Shown in pieces: positions 10,701 to 25,986 of a DNA stretch of 64,000 bases. Origin of the DNA: Taeniopygia guttata (taxonomy: Eukaryota; Chordata; Aves; Passeriformes; Estrildidae); the NCBI RefSeq assembly GCF_048771995.1, contig NC_133063.1:8010001-8074000 (forward strand), given 5' to 3'. The position numbers were made by a program, and so were the translations under genes. The notes beneath the pieces were generated by a model. The model saw only the letters and a list, made by a program, of their open reading frames with translations. It was not told the DNA's origin and ran no database searches. Every line of letters starts with the position of its first letter. The stretch's first letter is position 1.

Positions 10701-13700
10701 ATGCTCCCTGGTGCTATTTGCGATCCTAATGGCACATCCACTTGGAGTCAGGCTCAGGTTTGAATGGCTGATTTCCTCCTCTAGACCCAAGCAGTCCATT
10801 TTTGGAAAGCTTATCTGAGTTGTTTGTAAGGATTTGACAATGCAATGGATTAACCTGCAATAGGACAGTTACAAACACCAATTACAAGCTCTGTGACAAA
10901 CACCTTTTCCATCACGAGATACTCATGTCCTGATCATCTGCTGAGAAGCCCCTGCATCCAGTGGAGAAGTTCACAGTCAACTCTTTGCTAACTACCACCA
11001 GCCAAGAGAGTTTGCACTAGGGGCACTTTTCACCCTATCCTGCTCTGGAAGCACTGTGGGGATCTGAGCAACTTCTCACTGGCTTCTTGCTCAGGCCTAC
11101 CTATACATTTGCTTGTAATACCTGCCCTGAAACAGCTGAGTGGAATCTCAGCAGCATTTAATTTTATGTCTACTCTGCTTCTTACTGCTTTTGCAAGCAG
11201 ACAGTTATTAGCAAATCAACCAACTCATCTAGAGCGTGGTCCTCTTTGCATATTCACACACAGTGCTTCCTCTGGCACGGGAACCTACTGCTAGTAAAAA
11301 GGGATGCCAGCAGAACGAAACTGTAATGGAATAGTGAAAGAATCAGTCAAGTCCTGCCATCTGACTGACAGTTCTGTAATCAGCCTTGGATATCTTTGCG
11401 CATTAGCTAAATTAAGGTAAACAGCAAACTCGCTAAAGCTCACAGGGGAGATTTCTGAGAAAGGGAGGTACTTAAATTGAGCAGGCAATTGAAGGACAAT
11501 ATCTAGAGGCTGGAACATGAAGCTCCTTATGTTCTGAGTGATTAAGGAATTGTTAACCTTGAAAAGTGTATATGGACTAGTGTTTTTTCACTGTCTGTGC
11601 TGCATGGGCAATTCATCAGCATGTGAACACGGATATTTTACCTTAAAATGCTCTGTTCTGATTTGTGACATTTGGATACCATCATTTTCCATATCTTTCA
11701 AGACAGCTGACTGCAGAAATAAAGCAGACTTTTCAACCATTCAAGGCTTTGCAGACATCAGGCAGGGAGGCAGAGGCCACCTGTGACAACCCTCTGAGGG
11801 AAGTATTTGATCTTAGCAAGTGCTGGGCTCAAATTAGAACTCCCCATGAGACATTTTTCACACAAGTACGTGGGCAAAAAGGGTCACAAAGATTTACACC
11901 TGTAGGCAAAACCATAATTCTATTGTTTTGTGTTGTCAGAGTTATCCTTCACTAAGAAGTGTGCATCTATTACTAAGGCAGAGAAAATCATTGCTCTCTA
12001 TGTTCTCCCATCTGACATCATCCAGATGCTTTCTCAGCTGTTTTTCTTGGTTGCTCCTGCTCGGTTTCTGAAATGCATTCTCGCAGTCCTACCCCTTCTC
12101 CCCCACTTCAACAGAGAAGTGATTGTCTGATGAGCTCCTGGTCTGTGTTCTACCTCTCACTTCCCTCACACAGTATAATTTCCTACAGCTTCATAGAAGC
12201 AATACTGACAGTAGCCTTATATGTGACAACTCTGGTCTCATAGAGGTAAAAGATTGCTATTAATCTGTGTAAGCCCTGAGTGCTGTTTGGATCCAGTGTT
12301 TTGTTTCAACTTCTGGTATTACTACAATAAATCAGACTAATAAAGCATTTTTCAGAAGAATCCAACTTTCACTGCCTTGTTGGAAGTCATTCAACTGTCA
12401 CAGAAGCCTTTCCAGGACACTAACCTCTGCTAAAGTGTGAGTACAGTCCAGTTTGCCAAGTGTCACACCCTGAGCAGTATGTTCACACCCCCTGCAGCAA
12501 AGCCTGGATCTCATCCATGTGTAAGTCCTGGCCTTTGGCCTCTCTCATGTACTGGAAATTCATATGTCAACTCAATGTTTGCTCCCTGACAAACCAGACA
12601 CTCACCAATGGCTTCCAGTGTGCAGATCTGAAACATGAGTGAAGATGGACCTTCAACAACTACTGTGTGCAGAATAATGTTCTCATGCTTCAGGCATGAT
12701 TTTTTTTTGTGTGTGTGGTTTTTTTGGTTTGGTTTTTTTTTTTTTTTTTGGTATTTTGTGTGCGTGTGTTTTGTTGGTTTTTTTTGTTTGTTTGTTTGGG
12801 GTTTTTTTTGTTAGTCAGATTTTAAATGATGTGTGGGAAGAGGCTTTGAAGCTTGTGTTGATTAGGGCATTTCCACAAACTGAGCACAGGATTTCTTTAG
12901 TTCAGTAACTTGCTTTGTGATGAAGTCCTTTCTTAATTTTTCTTTTTTATTAAAGAGATTGAACCACAGCCCCTCTGTGAGTTTGCCCCTGCTGCCCCAG
13001 CTACGAAGTGGGCAGTCAGCAAGTCAGGCAGTCAACATACACTGAGTAGCCAAGCACATGAATGGGGATGGCTATTCCCATGATCTTGTCTGCTAAGAAG
13101 ATGCAGCAACCAGAGTACAGCACAAAGATCCAAGCTGAAGTGTCACTGATGGCAGCATCCCCAAAGCACCTTCCATTGTACTTACAGCATCATTTTTTTT
13201 TACCTTCACTGACCTTCAGCTTGGACCAATTCTTCTTGTAACCTGATTGAGATTATATAGACTGATAAAATCTGATCAATTTCAAGGAACTAAACTTCAA
13301 ACCAATCACCTCTGTTCAGCTTTTTAAGAATTCTCTACTAAAGCAACAGTTCACGGGAGTAGGTTTTGAACATGTGATGTACATGTTTCTACACTTCCCT
13401 AATGTAAGTACCTTTCTTTGCTGCAAGCATACTTTGACATTTATAGGGAAGGTGCATTGGATATTTCTGCACCTTCTTTTAAGCTCCTCACCATAGATGC
13501 CATTTCTCCTTAACCCCAAAATGGAAATCACAAAATGTTTTGAAGCAGCTCTAAAGAGCTGTAACAGAGAGAGGCCAGCAGAAATCTCTAGCTTTGTGCA
13601 CACAGTTGCAATAGCAGAAATAACATGAAGACCACACAAGTTTGAATAGGATCTTGTGGAAGCAACCAAATTCTATACTGGGACATGCATAGCCTCCAGG

Positions 13701-16700
13701 GATGCTAGTATAGCCAACCTTTTATTTCTAAGAAATTTAGCATTTCTGAAATAGGGAAAGAAACAAATCACGCAGAAGTGTAAATGGGAATGCTTAAAGG
13801 GATGCTATGATGTAACATCCTGAAAATGTTGGATTCAGTGACTGTGGGGGGAGTGGGTCTTCTCATGTCTTTTCCCTGTAGTGAGGATAATGGATATAGT
13901 AGCAATATTGTTAGGGAAAATACAATAGCAATGAGTGTGATGAGTGGGAAGGGTAGGGGTCTTAAACTAAAGGTACAGGGCCAGACTGAGCTAGCAAATT
14001 ATGGGAATATGACTGCAGTAAAAAGTTCCAACCTGAATGTCTGAAATCACCTAGCCTAAAAAGGGTTAAGATGAAAATGCCCAGTTTTAGCCCCTACAAA
14101 TTAATGAAATAATAGGCCATTGGAAAGAGCAAGTAACTCAAGCACCATGTGTACAGAGCACACCTAACAGTGCTCTTGTTGATCCAACAATTCATGGTTG
14201 TGGTCATATGCTGGCTGAATAACTACTCTGAGGCTGAAATAGTGGACTATTGAGATTTGTGGGTGTGTTCCAAAGAAATAATAAAATTCATGGAGAACTT
14301 CGTGGTTGGGGAAAAAAAAAAAAAAGGGGGGGGTGTGATGGAAAGAGTCTTCAAACTAATTAGTGTGTAAAAAAATCCCCTAACAATTGAAAAAGAAGAA
14401 CCAAGTTGCCATTATAGAAATGGGCTAGTTAATGAGCTGGAGCAGTGATGGAACCTTATTTTTTGTTTATGCATCTTTTCCCTCCTTCCCTCCAAACTTC
14501 CAGTGTCTCAACAGCCATGACCATTCCTCTTGCTGACTTTTAGACCCATAAGGGGTACAAAGCAGCATGTGTAGAATCTAGGTAGGAGCTATGTGTATGT
14601 ATGGTGATTAGTGAATAACATATATGTGCTGTCTAACCATGTGACTTCTTCCAAATGAGATATATAGTCTTTCTGTTGTTTCTTCAGATGAGAAAAATCT
14701 CATTTGAGTTGTTCCGTTAGTGCAGTTTTTGATTCACAACAAATTTACAGAAACTTAACTTTCTTTAAAATTCATTAAAAATTGAATTTTGGAAGGGTAA
14801 TTGAGTAGATGGAAAAATGTGTGATGAAAAAATATTGTTTAAGCAGAAAGCAAGGGTGAAATAAAGAACAGTTTTATTCTTGCTTCAACCATTAGCAACA
14901 TATATAGAAAACAAAACCATCAAATGGGAAATAAATTAAGTACCTGTCCTATTTTTCATCCAAAATCTGGAGTAGAAAGAACACCAGCTTGAAGATGAAA
15001 GATAAAGTTTATCTCCTGGAATATTTGGGCCCAAACATATCCAAGTGCAGCAGAAATAGCAGATGGTGGTGAACACTCTATCAATTTATATAATTAAATG
15101 TCAGATTCTACCTGGGATAAAAATCTCAGAAATACACCACATCTAGACCAGGCAACTTGACATTCCTCTGTCACTAATCTTCTGTCAGAGGACAGAATTT
15201 AGGAAAAGCTAGGTGAGAGGAAAGGTTTTGTCAGGTTGGATAATGAAGTAATGCCCTTTACCTTGCTGATGCTGCAGGAAAGCCTTAGCAATGTCCTGAT
15301 AGTCTGAAAGCTGAGCTCAGAGCAAGCACCCCATCCAATTAAAAAGAAAAAAAAGTAAAATAAAAGGTGCCATTTGAGAGAACTTGTAAATATATGAGAT
15401 AAATAATCCATGTCTGTAGGGACTCTGCCATTCACTTCTCAGATTTCCCCTGTAATGAAACTAATCAATATCCCTTTGAAAATACCTATGGTACCTTGGC
15501 CTGAAATCTGAAACACTTTCCCAGGTGATGAAAAAGTTGAAGGATACAGCTTCTACACATATCAAAAAGAAGTTCTGAAAACTTCAGTCCTTACTCCTTA
15601 CTTTGGAACATTGAAATGATCTACTAATGTTTCTCTTAAAAATTCTTCATGTCCAACTCTCCAACATTTCCCAGGATACTGCAACATTTTATGGACACTG
15701 CAAGGATGTTTTCACATGGCAAAAAGGACTCAATATGTTCAAGACATACTCAAAATTTTGTGTGGGAACTTTCCTTATTAAATGCATATGAATGGAAAAA
15801 CAATCTGAACTGGGGCTGGAAGTTTAAGTAATCCTGGTAATTTCAGAGTCTGTGAGATGCTTTTATCCTTGGTGTCTTGTATATTTTGAAGAAACAGTCT
15901 TGTTTGGGATTATCTGTGCCTGGTTTTGTGAGCAGTGTCGATCTCTTGCGATTGGTGAGAATGTTACTCTTACTAACTTAGCTTATTCCCTTTTTGCTCC
16001 TAAAGACCATATCACCACTCTGGAACAACAAAAGTAGTAGTAAAAATGTTTGTGTCTGAGAGAATCCAGTATTTCTCTCTCTGCCTGTTTTTCCAATCCA
16101 TCACTAAAGGTTTCTGGAGTTTCTTAATGCCAGTGGGAAATGAGGATGCAGTCATGTAACGCATGGCAGCCAAATTTCAGTGTCAGAAACGTTCCCCTGT
16201 CAAAGAGATTTACTTTGCAAGAGCTCTACACAAATACACTGACAGGCAGACAATCTTCAGAGGTGTCAATTTCTAAGCTGGCACAGGAGACAAGGCAAAG
16301 AGGAAAAGGAGAAGCTCAGTGGTCACATGAACAACTGGAACAGCCAAAGCACTGAGCGATCAAGGAAGTCAACAAAAATTGAACATGAAAATGTGGTCTT
16401 TAATGCACTAACCACCAAGAGACTTTCTGGGCAATGAGACATAGTCACAGTCATAATTTCATCTGAAAATAAGCCTCTTCTCTTTTTCATCAGATTTCAC
16501 TGGAAATTTGTCAGGAGGAGCCCTTCTGACAAAAATTATAGACACAAGATCTTGAAAAATTTTAGAGCAAAATCAGCAACAGAAAGAGGTAGGAACAAAG
16601 TCAGTCCTCAACAGTCCTGTAAAGATTCCATGCAGAACTGAGAAATTGTGTAAATGTTTTTCTATAGACTCCCTGAAAACCAGTCAAAGCACAGAGATTT

Positions 16701-19700
16701 ACAGCAGCACTGATGTCAGATCCTTAACATGCAATAAAGCACATCAAGTGTGCTTGGATTTCCCACCAGGTGAGACTTTTGTCAGAATTCTTCACAGAGG
16801 ACATTTTTCCCCTCCAGAAGGAACTGGAGTCAAGTGTCTGAAGAATTTTGATCTCTTTGAAAGAGAAACTTGTTATCTCAGCGCTAAAACTAAGTGTGCA
16901 CTGTACCATAGAACTTGTACCCAGATTGTGCTGATGTGCCTTAGTGCTGTTTTAAATAGCCCAAAGCTATTTACCTGAACCTTTCTTACAGTTTATCAGA
17001 AAATCATGCAGATTCTCACATGAAATTTTAATTTTAGGCAAATTGCAAAAAAATGAACTAAAGAAGTATTTGGTCAAACCTAAACTTCCCTAACAGAGTT
17101 CCTGGGGAGGGGAAGCATGCTATGACTGCAGCGACATACAACACTCTCAGAAGAGCAAGCAGGCAAGTGACATCTTCCATGAAATCTCATCGTGGCATAT
17201 CTCCTCTGCAAAATATTTCAACTGCCAGTTGATTTATATGAGGGGCAGGGACAGGACTCTTCTATCCTTAGAAAATGCTGCCATCCTTCTATAAGCAGAA
17301 CTGCTCAGACAAAAATCCGTTTTCTTAGCAGAGAATATTTTTAATTCTTTTAAAAACTAATTTCTGAACCTCTTAATTCTTTATTTAATTGATGGCTCTC
17401 AAATGAAGCTTGCTGAGAAAAAGACTGCTGTGGGACTGACAGAATTTAAATTAGCAGCAGCATAAAGAATGAAGACACCACAGTGTAAGTGACCAAAACT
17501 GCAGAGGTCCCAAGATTTTTTAACCTTTTTGGGGCTGGCTTAAGTTTGTATCTGGAAGGAGAGCACTTCAAGTCTGCCAAAGGAGACTAGCAGCCCATTC
17601 CAGTTAAAATGGATCATGAATTAAGACACAAATCTTCTGGTAATTCAGAAAGAAAAAAGCAACACCTATCCTCTGTTATGTGAAGAGCAATCCTGCTAAG
17701 AAAACAGTCATTTTGTAACTGAAGGTACAAATGGAAGCATTTAGGTTGACAAGAACTAAGTGGCAAGATTCTGCTTCTGGTAGGTCAGTGGACTTGTCCA
17801 TCTCTCCTTATGGATAACTTTGTATTAGTGAAGGAGGCAGGAGGCCATCAGCAAAGTTGACTGACTCTTCTTTATATAGCAAAGCTTTATTTTTGTTAAA
17901 TTACTGTCTGACAGCTACAGAGTCCTGTACACTTCATTTAATTCATGGCTTTGTGAACCTGATGTGTTCTGACATTTCTAGGACAGGCTGAGCCATCAAT
18001 ACCTCTTGTGCCTCTGGGCAAAAAGTCTAAGAGAAAGACTGATGTCATAATGGTCAGAAACCATCTTTTCTTTTGTGTTCTGTTTGAAAAAGCTCTTGGA
18101 AGGAATATCAGCAACCTGATAATGCGCATTGTGACTGAGAGAAGGAGGAAGTGGAAAAAATAATTTAAAACATCATCTGCTTTAGTTACAAAAGTATTGC
18201 CATTGGCTATTATCCTAAAAGGCAGTGTCTAGGGGATGCCTTGGGGAAAGGCTTCAAGTCTTGTACACAGCTTTTAGATTAGACCAGGAGTGTTTGGTGA
18301 TCTGTTGCCAATGCCACAGTCTTTGTGATGAAATTTTAGGTTTAGGCAGAGCTGAGATATTCCTGCCTTTGCTTCAGGCAGAAGTAGATAATCTGATTAA
18401 TGGGGATTCATTTCATCTAGCTCTAGCTATACAGAAATGAGGCATCCCTTTCAAGGCTTTCTCTGTTATCAGTAGAAGATTGGCTGCTGCAGAGACTTCA
18501 GACAGAGACATCTCAGAGACTGTTCTGCAGGGAACTAGTTTACTCTGCCTTCTGGGTGGTTTAGGTTGGGCTAGCTAGATCCCATCCTTTTACCCCCCAT
18601 TGTTTCATCTGGCACAACAAGATAACAAAGTTTTGCATCTCAGATCTTCTCTAGGCTCTGAGACTGGCACAGAACCCATTCACTGTATGCTTGTACCACC
18701 CAACACTCTTTAAAATTTGAAACATAGGCAGTAACAAGGAAGACATTCAGGCGGATAACAATCAGGGTAGACTTACATGAATAATGTAAGTCTAATAATT
18801 TGCTTGTTTTTATGGACAAAATTGGGTGATGAATTGAGGAAAAAATGGCAGTTCCTTTGCAGGCCTCCAGAGGCTGTGCAGCAAGTCCTATGTCAACTTT
18901 ACATGATAGATGCCTTAAGGTATTGTACAAGTAACATTGTACATCTGTGGTATTTGAGGTCATGACTCATCTATACTAGTACCTGATGAAGTAAAAACTG
19001 GTGTAAAACATATGAAAACAATCATCAATAGAGTTGGGTAGCTGAGTGCTGCAGCTAAGTGTTGCGCTTTGTTTTTTGTCAGAGCATCCAGTAACAAATT
19101 ATTAAAAGCATCTTAAATCATCCTGCATTACCCGCTTAAGGAGGGATGTACATATGAAGATATAATCTAAGTCAGCACATGTGTTGAGATGGAATGTGCA
19201 TAAAAGGGCAAATGTCAACTGCCATTCATTTATAGTACAGAAGATGCAGCAGTTTTGAATCAAAGGTGAAGAAGGTAAATATAAATTGGCATGACACCCC
19301 CTGGATTCAGAGTGAAAATTCAGTGAAAATGTTCTAGGGCCACAAATACAAACAACAAGGGGAAGACATGACGGAGATGAAAAACTGACACACTGCGTCA
19401 ACTGGGCATCACAGTGTGTTGGTGCCATGTCAAACATCAGCACCAAGACAACCAAGAATGTGTCAGTGATTGCCTGACGTATTTTATGTTGCCAGTGAGC
19501 TGCAGCTTCACAAGAAAGAGCAAAAGGTGAAATTCCCTGAGCATACCCATGAGAAGTGAACAGCAATAACAGCTAACATCTGCTGGAACTAAAGTGTTGC
19601 TGGCTCAGCCAATAGAATCCCCTTGTTTAGAGATGGCTAGAAGCCTTGTAATTCAGAAAAGGTCAAAGTTTGCAAGAAGGCAAAAAAATTAAATGAAACA

Positions 19701-22700
19701 CATTTTTTTGCAAAGATCATCTCATTTTTCTTGGTCATCTCTGTGGCCAGCAGAAATTTTTCAGGTAAAATAATTTGTGTTTAAATTCTTATTTGTGGGT
19801 TTTTTTTGAAGATAGGTCTCTTGAAAAAAAAAAAAAAGGTTAGTTTTAGGAAGGGAAAACTATTAAAATTCAAAGCCAGTCTCATAAACACCTCTAGATT
19901 TTACTGCCTTGCTACCCTGTACCCACTTTGTTCCTTCTTACATTAGTAGCTATCAAAGATAATTTTCAGTTCTATTTTGTTTCTCTTGTTTCATCTTTCC
20001 ACCTTCAACCAAAAAAGTCCAACAACTGTGAAGAAGGTTTTATGTATGGTTGAAGTTTGCAAAATACAAGCCAAAGAAAAGGATCTGGTTTGGAAAAGAC
20101 GAGGTTTAGTCAGATGGAAATCTGGGAGCAGCAAAATATGGCCCATGAAGAAAAATTAAGGCACCAAGGAAAAAAAAGGATAATTTTGAATGTCATCACT
20201 CCAAGAAGACCCATTTGCAGACAGTGACCACTGATTGACAAGAAACTGAGAGCTGACTCTCTTGGTAAGAGGAGTATCCATCTATGTGTTTATGTCTGTG
20301 CATGCATCTACATTTTAATCATGTCGATAGATAGGGAAGGATGAGTGCAAGGACTACTTGAAATGGATGCACTGTGTTAATCTCATCCCTCCCATAGTGC
20401 TGGTCTGTCCAGATTAGGCTGCACCAAAGAATAGAATGGTACAGATGCACATATCCATAAAATCCTAAATGAGTGTGCAATGTTCATATCTGCCGAGTTG
20501 CTAAATGTGCTTTGGGCTCTAGAGGAAAGCAGTTATGCTCCAGTTCAGTGAGTTTACCAGTCCATTTTCAGAAGGAGGTAAAACTGGGAATTCTAACTTG
20601 CGCAGAAATATTCACATGTTCTGTGTGGGAAGCAGCTGCAAACCCCCGAAGCTGAATGACCTTGTGCTCTCTTTTAATATGTTGTGTGATCTTCAAAACC
20701 AGCCCATTTTAACATGCATTATTTTAAGCATTCTTTTCCCGAAAAAGAGTACTCAGTTAATTTGAACACAACCACTCCTCCACTGTGCAAATGAGAACAC
20801 CTTACATCAGAAAATTTCCCATTCATTTCTACCTAGAGTTGTAACCTACACCTTCTGCTTGAATGGAAACCCGTGGGCAAGCACAGCAACAATCCTTCAA
20901 GCCATGCATCAAGTCCACCTTACTTTAGTTTGGGTACCGCTGTGCCCACATAATTTCAGGATTACTTGTTTTCTCACTGTGCATCAGGCTAAGCATGGCC
21001 ATAAGCCTGAGGCGCAAACACTGGTGTTTTCACATGATAGTGCTGTGTGTTTTAGCAGACTCCTGCCATTACAAAAAGCCTGTAGACAGTACTGTATAAA
21101 ATGGTGAAGCAGCTGTCAAGAGGCTGTTGCCCTGTGACTGGTCATTGCTCCTGTAGAAGAATGGGTTTCATGGGGAAGCTGTAAGAAATGCTGCCATTAA
21201 TATTCTGCACTATCATTTGGAATGGCAATGAAATGGGAATGTTATCACAAATTGTCACCATTTATTAATGGCTCATGTACAGCTGTGACCACAGGTAAAT
21301 CTATCAAGATACAAGGTCTGTTATGAGTCTAAAACAGGTAGTGCAGGGGAGGATATATGCCAAAGACTTACACGCAAGTACCTAAAGGAGATGCACAGCC
21401 ATATCACAGACAGCTTGAGACTGACCAACTCTGGAGGGCTTAGGGCATAAATTTGTTCCGGTCCTGCAAGGCAACGCACCTGCAGAGCTGCTCAACAGCT
21501 GAAGTTGTTGACTTCTCTTCCTTTCTGCCTTCTTGTGCCTTATCAGCTGATGCCCAAACACTAGAAGAGCACGGAAGGGCTTTTGCCAGCATTTCACAGT
21601 GCACTGCCAAGGCCATGCTAAGACAGCAAAGGTATCTGTCATCCCCTCTACAGCTTCAGAGAACTGACAGCTAGTGTGACTTCTTTATGGAGAGAACTGT
21701 GTATGTAAACCCATGAAACAAAAATATTGCAAGTCTTGCACTGCTGAGAAGATATTTCTGAAGCACAGCTCCTCTTCTAATGTACTAGCATTAAACCTTG
21801 CAAAACAACTAAAACAACTTAATGAATTATTAGGCAAAATATTTCCAGTGGCTTTTCTGAACTTTATTACTTCAGTTTCTAAGTATCACTTAGTGGCCTG
21901 TTACTCTGCTCTGTTCTGCAGTTCACGACTAAAATAGAAAGGCTGCACAGCTACGGGGAAGATACTGATGGACAGCTCTGCAAATTGTTCCAGCTGAACC
22001 ATAAAACTGTCAAACAAATGATACATGTTAGTTGTGATGGCCTCATGCCTCCCAGAAATAAAATGAATCCTTAATGGAAGACTTTAGTGAGAAATTAAAC
22101 ATTAATTAGGACTTATATGAGATAGACATAAAAAGCATTAGAGACAAACCACAGGATTGCTGTAGCAACGGTAGAATGAAAGAGCATTTATTTTTGAACT
22201 TTGGTTGACTGGTTAAAAGCAATAAAGATGAGAAGGCAGAGGAAAGCATCTTTATTGCTTGTTTTGAAAGTAGTGCCCATTGCCTTTAGTTTTCTTTGCT
22301 TGCTTCACAAGCACAGTGCTGTGAGAGTACTTATGCTCTCAGTTATTGACATCGTTAATAACTGGAAAAGCTTCTAATGTGTTGACTCATAAATTCATGT
22401 GATAGCCACAGGAAGTCTAACACAGAAATTATGGCTACACTTGGTGTCAAAGAGTCAAATAGCTTTGTAAAGGAGATATATTTTTAACTGAGTACATCTG
22501 GGTTGACTTGTTTAGACAAAAGTGCCAATGTAAGCTTTCCAGAGGACTCATAGAGTGGCTATTCTGATTTTTCTTGAGGACTCTTTGATTTATTATTATT
22601 TTTGCCTCTGCCTCTCCACGGCCCACACAAAACATCAGTTACAATCCAAGTCCTGTGGAACAAACGAGTGAGGATATGTACATCCTTGCCTTTCCATTTT

Positions 22701-23339
22701 GGGGGCAGACTGCCAAACGTGTATTTATTAATTGTTGACTGGCATCTAACATGAACCTAAAGTTCCATCCATGAGTCATCCTTTGTACTAGCATCACAGA
22801 TTTCCAAAACTTGCTTTCAGACCAAATATAGAATATTTTAATTCTAATCCACGAAAAAAAAAAAAAAAAAGAAGAAAAGTCTCTTGGATTCTGTTTACAG
22901 AGCATAATGGCACATGGTAGTTAACTGATCAATTAAAACCAGATATATAAATTATAAATATTCCCATCTGTATCAGCTGCAAAATAAAAGCTGCATGACT
23001 TCCATGGCTTGTAGCATTTGAGAGTACCTGGAAACTGTAACCACAGATGCCAAGCTACCAGCAGCTGATCACAACCTCCACTTGTTTAGTACTGTGAAGT
23101 GTAATTCAGTGCTGAGAAAGGTCCACTTGTTAATGTTCTCTGTGTGGTAGCAGAAAGCACTGGCACTGCTGAACCACAGAATTTGAAACTTTCCCTTCTG
23201 GTCTTCAGCTATTCCCAATCATGCAGAAGAAAGGTGCTGACAGCGGATAAAATAGATCCACCACCCCTTCTCATCAACACCCAGTGCACACAAGGTATCA
23301 GAGAGTTGCAGTGGGATCTTCTCCTACAATTATACCCTA
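7774..23339. other. 15.6 kb with no recognised gene
   Basis: No exon I can name, no long reading frame and no clear RNA gene on either strand. In human, THAP1 and RNF170 lie upstream of CHRNA6, and DGKQ lies upstream of IDUA; I saw none of these here. Simple-sequence tracts include the T/G-rich run at 12702-12812. Its start should include the CHRNA6 5' UTR and promoter, which I cannot mark out. Short, diverged or noncoding elements may have been missed. Confidence 0.5.
12702..12812. repeat. T/G low-complexity tract
   Basis: A run of T blocks broken by G (poly-T, GTGTGTG, TTTG repeats). It produces a false Phe/Leu/Val-rich reading frame on the plus strand. Confidence 0.85.
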
Positions 23340-23646
23340 GATTTTCGAGAAGCCATGATGGTCAGGAGAGGTGCCTGAAGACTGGAAGACAGAAAATCTC
23401 ACCCCACCCTCAAAAAGAGCAAGCATAAAGACCCAGGGAACTACTGGCCAGACAGTCTGACCTCAGTCCCTGGAAAGATGATGGATGAGGCCATCCATAT
23501 GGATGACAAGAAGGTGGCCAGGAGTAGTCAGCCTGGATTCACTAAAGGGAAATCATGCTTGACCAAGCTGACTGCCTTCCAACAATGAAACAAAGACCTG
23601 GATAAACAAGGGAAGAGCAGCTGATGCTGTCTACCCTGACTTCTTT
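23340..23646 (+). mobile_element. CR1 LINE fragment (reverse-transcriptase region)
   Basis: Plus-strand DNA resembles the ORF2 reverse transcriptase of bird CR1. Landmarks are cctgaagactgga, then gacccagggaactactggcc (GNYRPVSL region), ggattcactaaagggaaatc (GFTKGKS) and tgctgtctaccctgacttc (VYLDF). Frameshifts and stops break it everywhere, so it is an old dead copy. It lacks the CR1 3' tail. Confidence 0.75.
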
Positions 23647-25986
23647 TCAAATGAGCTTGGCAGATCAAGCTGTGGAAATCAACTGCCCATGCTCTGTCCA
23701 CCCTGTGTACTGATGCCAGTTCTAGGAGCAAAGACAATACCAAAGATTGTTCAAGTTTGAGGGATAAATCTGTTCTTTCCTCCACACTCAGCCTCCCTTC
23801 CTCAAAGCAAGTGGTGGAACATGCTCTGGCCATAGGCAAATATATGCAAATCCTCATTCCACCAAGGGACCTAAAAGAGTTGTAAGAGAAATGACTATGT
23901 GGGGTGCCACACAAATACATGGTAATTTTTATCCTGAGGAGCTAAATGCAGCCAAAGAGGGAACTGAGGAGAGAAGGTGACTTGTTAGAAGGATGCAAGG
24001 CAGTGTATCATCCTCAGCTAACCAACATAGTGATGTCTCTCTTCTACCTGACTCCAGTCATAACAGATGTGACTGCCATTAACATCAATGCCATTCTCTC
24101 TGGTAGCTCTACAACACTCTTCCTACATTCTAAAAATAAATTTTGCTATGGGCAGAAGGGAATACAAATTATACGTGGAGCTCAGAATTTATTGTTAATC
24201 TATCTTTGGTTTAGTTGTGGTAAAATCAACATTCTGAAAATAAGAGTGAGACTGATACATATTAAATTCCTGCTATCTATCCCTTTTCTCTGTCCTTATG
24301 TTTAGCTCACCATTGTCCTTCTGAGTCCTAAGGTCAGGGAGGACACAAGCTCTCCCCAGGCAGGAAGTGGGTATCACATTGAGTCTTTGGAATGCCAATT
24401 TCTTCATCAACTGTAGTCTCCTGGTCATTGTAGTGTGGTTGCCTGAGTCCCATTTGGGGCTATTTTGGATGTTTTGTTAATAAAATCTGGTTTGCTTTCA
24501 GTAGTTCCCATCTCAACTTTGACACTCAGCCATAGTGTTCCTCTTTCCTCAGGGACAGTGGAGCGAATCCAGAATTTTATAACTGGCAGTAAAATATTTC
24601 AGATTTATTTCCCCACCAAGTTAAGTGCAGACAGAATACATACTAGCCTCAGGCCCAACATCCCGGTCCTCCTGAGTGGAGGAACTGGTACTTAACCCAG
24701 AACAGGAAGAACACTGCATCTTTACAGTAGTCCTTTCTATCTGTGAAAACTAAATATTGTCATTGTTTGCAGCACAACTTTTCCTTTCAGTCCAGGAGCC
24801 CCATTTCAGAGAGGCTTCAACTTACCCAAGCTATCTTGCATAACTGCTAATCTCAGCACTGCCGACATCTGGCCACAGACCTTTGATCTAGACTCTGATT
24901 CATAACTGACTTCCCAGTTTGGCCCCACAGTTGTCCTGTCACAATACTTGCCTGGCACAATTTAATGACCTGGACTCTGGGCTGATCACATTTGTTACTC
25001 AGCACCTGCCTTGCTTCTCAGTTCAGAAGCCATGAACGAGGGTGCTGATGAGGATGCCAGTTTCCTTGGGGATAAGCTGGCCCTTGCTGAGGCCTGTCAC
25101 ATCTTACCCTGGGTATTATTCACAGAGCTAAGCTGAAAAAAATTAGAAAGCAATCACACAACTATCAAACAGCCCTTACCACAGCTAAAACAATCTTGGG
25201 CCAAGACAACACACTGTCAGGCTGATGTGAAGCCCTCAGCCTAAGAGTCATAATGACAGAATTAGATGTACCAGGTTACATGTGTCGACAAAAATAGTTG
25301 TACAGTGGTGAACTGTAGCAAAACCACCCCCTTAAGCCATGCTCAATCATGGTAGAAAAGAAGGTGACATCTAGGTGATAAGGTTCATGTCCCTGTAAAA
25401 ATAAGACAGCATTTAACAAATAACCCTAGGCCACATGCATTGTGATACCACTGAGGTATCACAAAGGCAAGGAGACGTCAAATCCCGGTCTTGTATATAG
25501 CCAGTTTTGGGATATTAGAAATATGCACATGGATGGTGTCTAGAATTTCAAGAATTCACATAATACTTGTTAAACCTGTTGTATTCAGCAGAGGTGATAT
25601 CAAGAATTCCTACACAACTCTTAGGTAAACTAAGTAATGATGAGGAAAGCACTTGTAAAGAGCTGAGAAGTATTTTCATCACTCTGAGTCTGTTTGCATC
25701 AACCCAGACTGTGTTGTACACCAGCAGTTGGTCTCCTCAGGGCACAGAACACATCCCTCTTAGCTATGAAGCCTGGAAAATCCACTTCTGAACTTGTCAG
25801 AATTGTATCTAGACCAAAAGTGGGAGATGGAAAAAAAGAAAGAAGCAGAAACTAAAAAATCACAAGCTCTTGGGAGGAAACAGCACATCCCACCCTACAG
25901 CAGAGTAATGCACCCTGTTCTCTCCTATACAAATCACCAACCCTCAAAAATTCCATACAGCTCTAGCATGATATGTCCCAGGCGAC
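23647..25986. other. 2.3 kb with no recognised feature
   Basis: I see no coding exon or named repeat. Parts may be diverged LTR-like DNA next to the ERV, but nothing supports a firm call. Confidence 0.5.

Noticed and set aside
12696..12908. Phe/Leu/Val-rich reading frame
   Set aside because: A direct product of the T/G low-complexity tract.
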